Origin: Tragulus kanchil
Taxonomy: Eukaryota > Chordata > Mammalia > Artiodactyla > Tragulidae
Length of the DNA stretch: 64,000 nucleotides
Direction of reading: 5' to 3'
NCBI GenBank assembly: GCA_022376925.1
Contig: JAIOJX010000028.1
Coordinates: 71,637,001-71,701,000 of the forward strand
The position numbers and the translations under genes are program-made. Below the pieces are notes generated by a model that did no database searches, was not told where the DNA came from, and saw nothing but the letters and a program-made list of their open reading frames with translations. How positions within the stretch are numbered: the stretch's first letter is position 1; every line of letters starts with the position of its first letter. Positions 63,865 through 64,000 of this stretch are shown here, piece by piece.

Positions 63865-64000
63865 CATGTGACCTTTTCACTTTTGAAAACTTACCGACTT
63901 TTCATCTGGGTTGAGGAGGCATTTTTTATCCTACATTCCCTTTTTGTTAATCTTTCTACTTTCTCCCCCAAAAAAGTCATGACACTCACCAAAAATGAAA
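63865..64000 (+). other. ARL6 intron, window edge
   Basis: Unique AT-rich intron with no exon. The window stops inside the gene. Confidence 0.5.

Overview
The window is nuclear DNA from a mammal, almost certainly a pecoran (horned/antlered) ruminant. It carries Bov-tA/Bov-A2-type SINEs, a BovB (RTE) LINE 3' end, CHR-like tRNA-Glu SINEs, ancient MIR and MER2 copies, AT-rich introns and one CpG-rich promoter. There are no prokaryotic features. The species cannot be named from sequence alone. A young-looking tRNA-Glu SINE family with about ten insertions is the best lineage marker.

Layout. Bases 1-17394 are intron of EPHA6 (+ strand). The last two EPHA6 coding exons, encoding the SAM domain and the C-terminus, are at 17395-17544 and 18542-18656. 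From about 18.9 to 38.4 kb lies the EPHA6-ARL6 intergenic interval, AT-rich and repeat-bearing. A CpG-rich promoter at about 38.48-39.27 kb precedes ARL6 (BBS3, + strand), with ZNF143-, NRF1-, ETS- and RFX X-box-like sites. ARL6 coding exons are at 43219-43341, 55316-55377, 55772-55840 and 60761-60855. These cover residues 1-116 plus the first base of codon 117. The remaining exons lie beyond the right edge. The order EPHA6 then ARL6 on the same strand matches the mammalian 3q11-type synteny.

The strongest unexplained structure is a set of 17 head-to-tail, nearly perfect duplications, all about 1.07-1.18 kb long. They are spread across the window in intron, intergenic, promoter-proximal and exonic sequence alike. 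Copies differ mainly by homopolymer-length changes and a few small differences, and several junctions carry short low-complexity filler. Some neighbouring duplications overlap, leaving segments present three times. The uniform size and random placement point to unmerged contig or read overlaps (false duplication in the assembly) rather than biology. If collapsed, the true locus would be about 45-46 kb. One duplication copies ARL6 coding exon 4 (again at 61853-61947). If real and spliced in, it would add 95 nt and shift the frame.

The two genes do not act together: EPHA6 is an ephrin receptor tyrosine kinase, and ARL6 is the small GTPase that recruits the BBSome to ciliary membranes. Apart from the duplications, the points of interest are the young SINE family with a guanine-rich (G-quadruplex-type) block on its antisense strand, inverted SINE pairs around ARL6 exons, and the RFX-like X-box in the ARL6 promoter. 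No undescribed protein-coding system was found.
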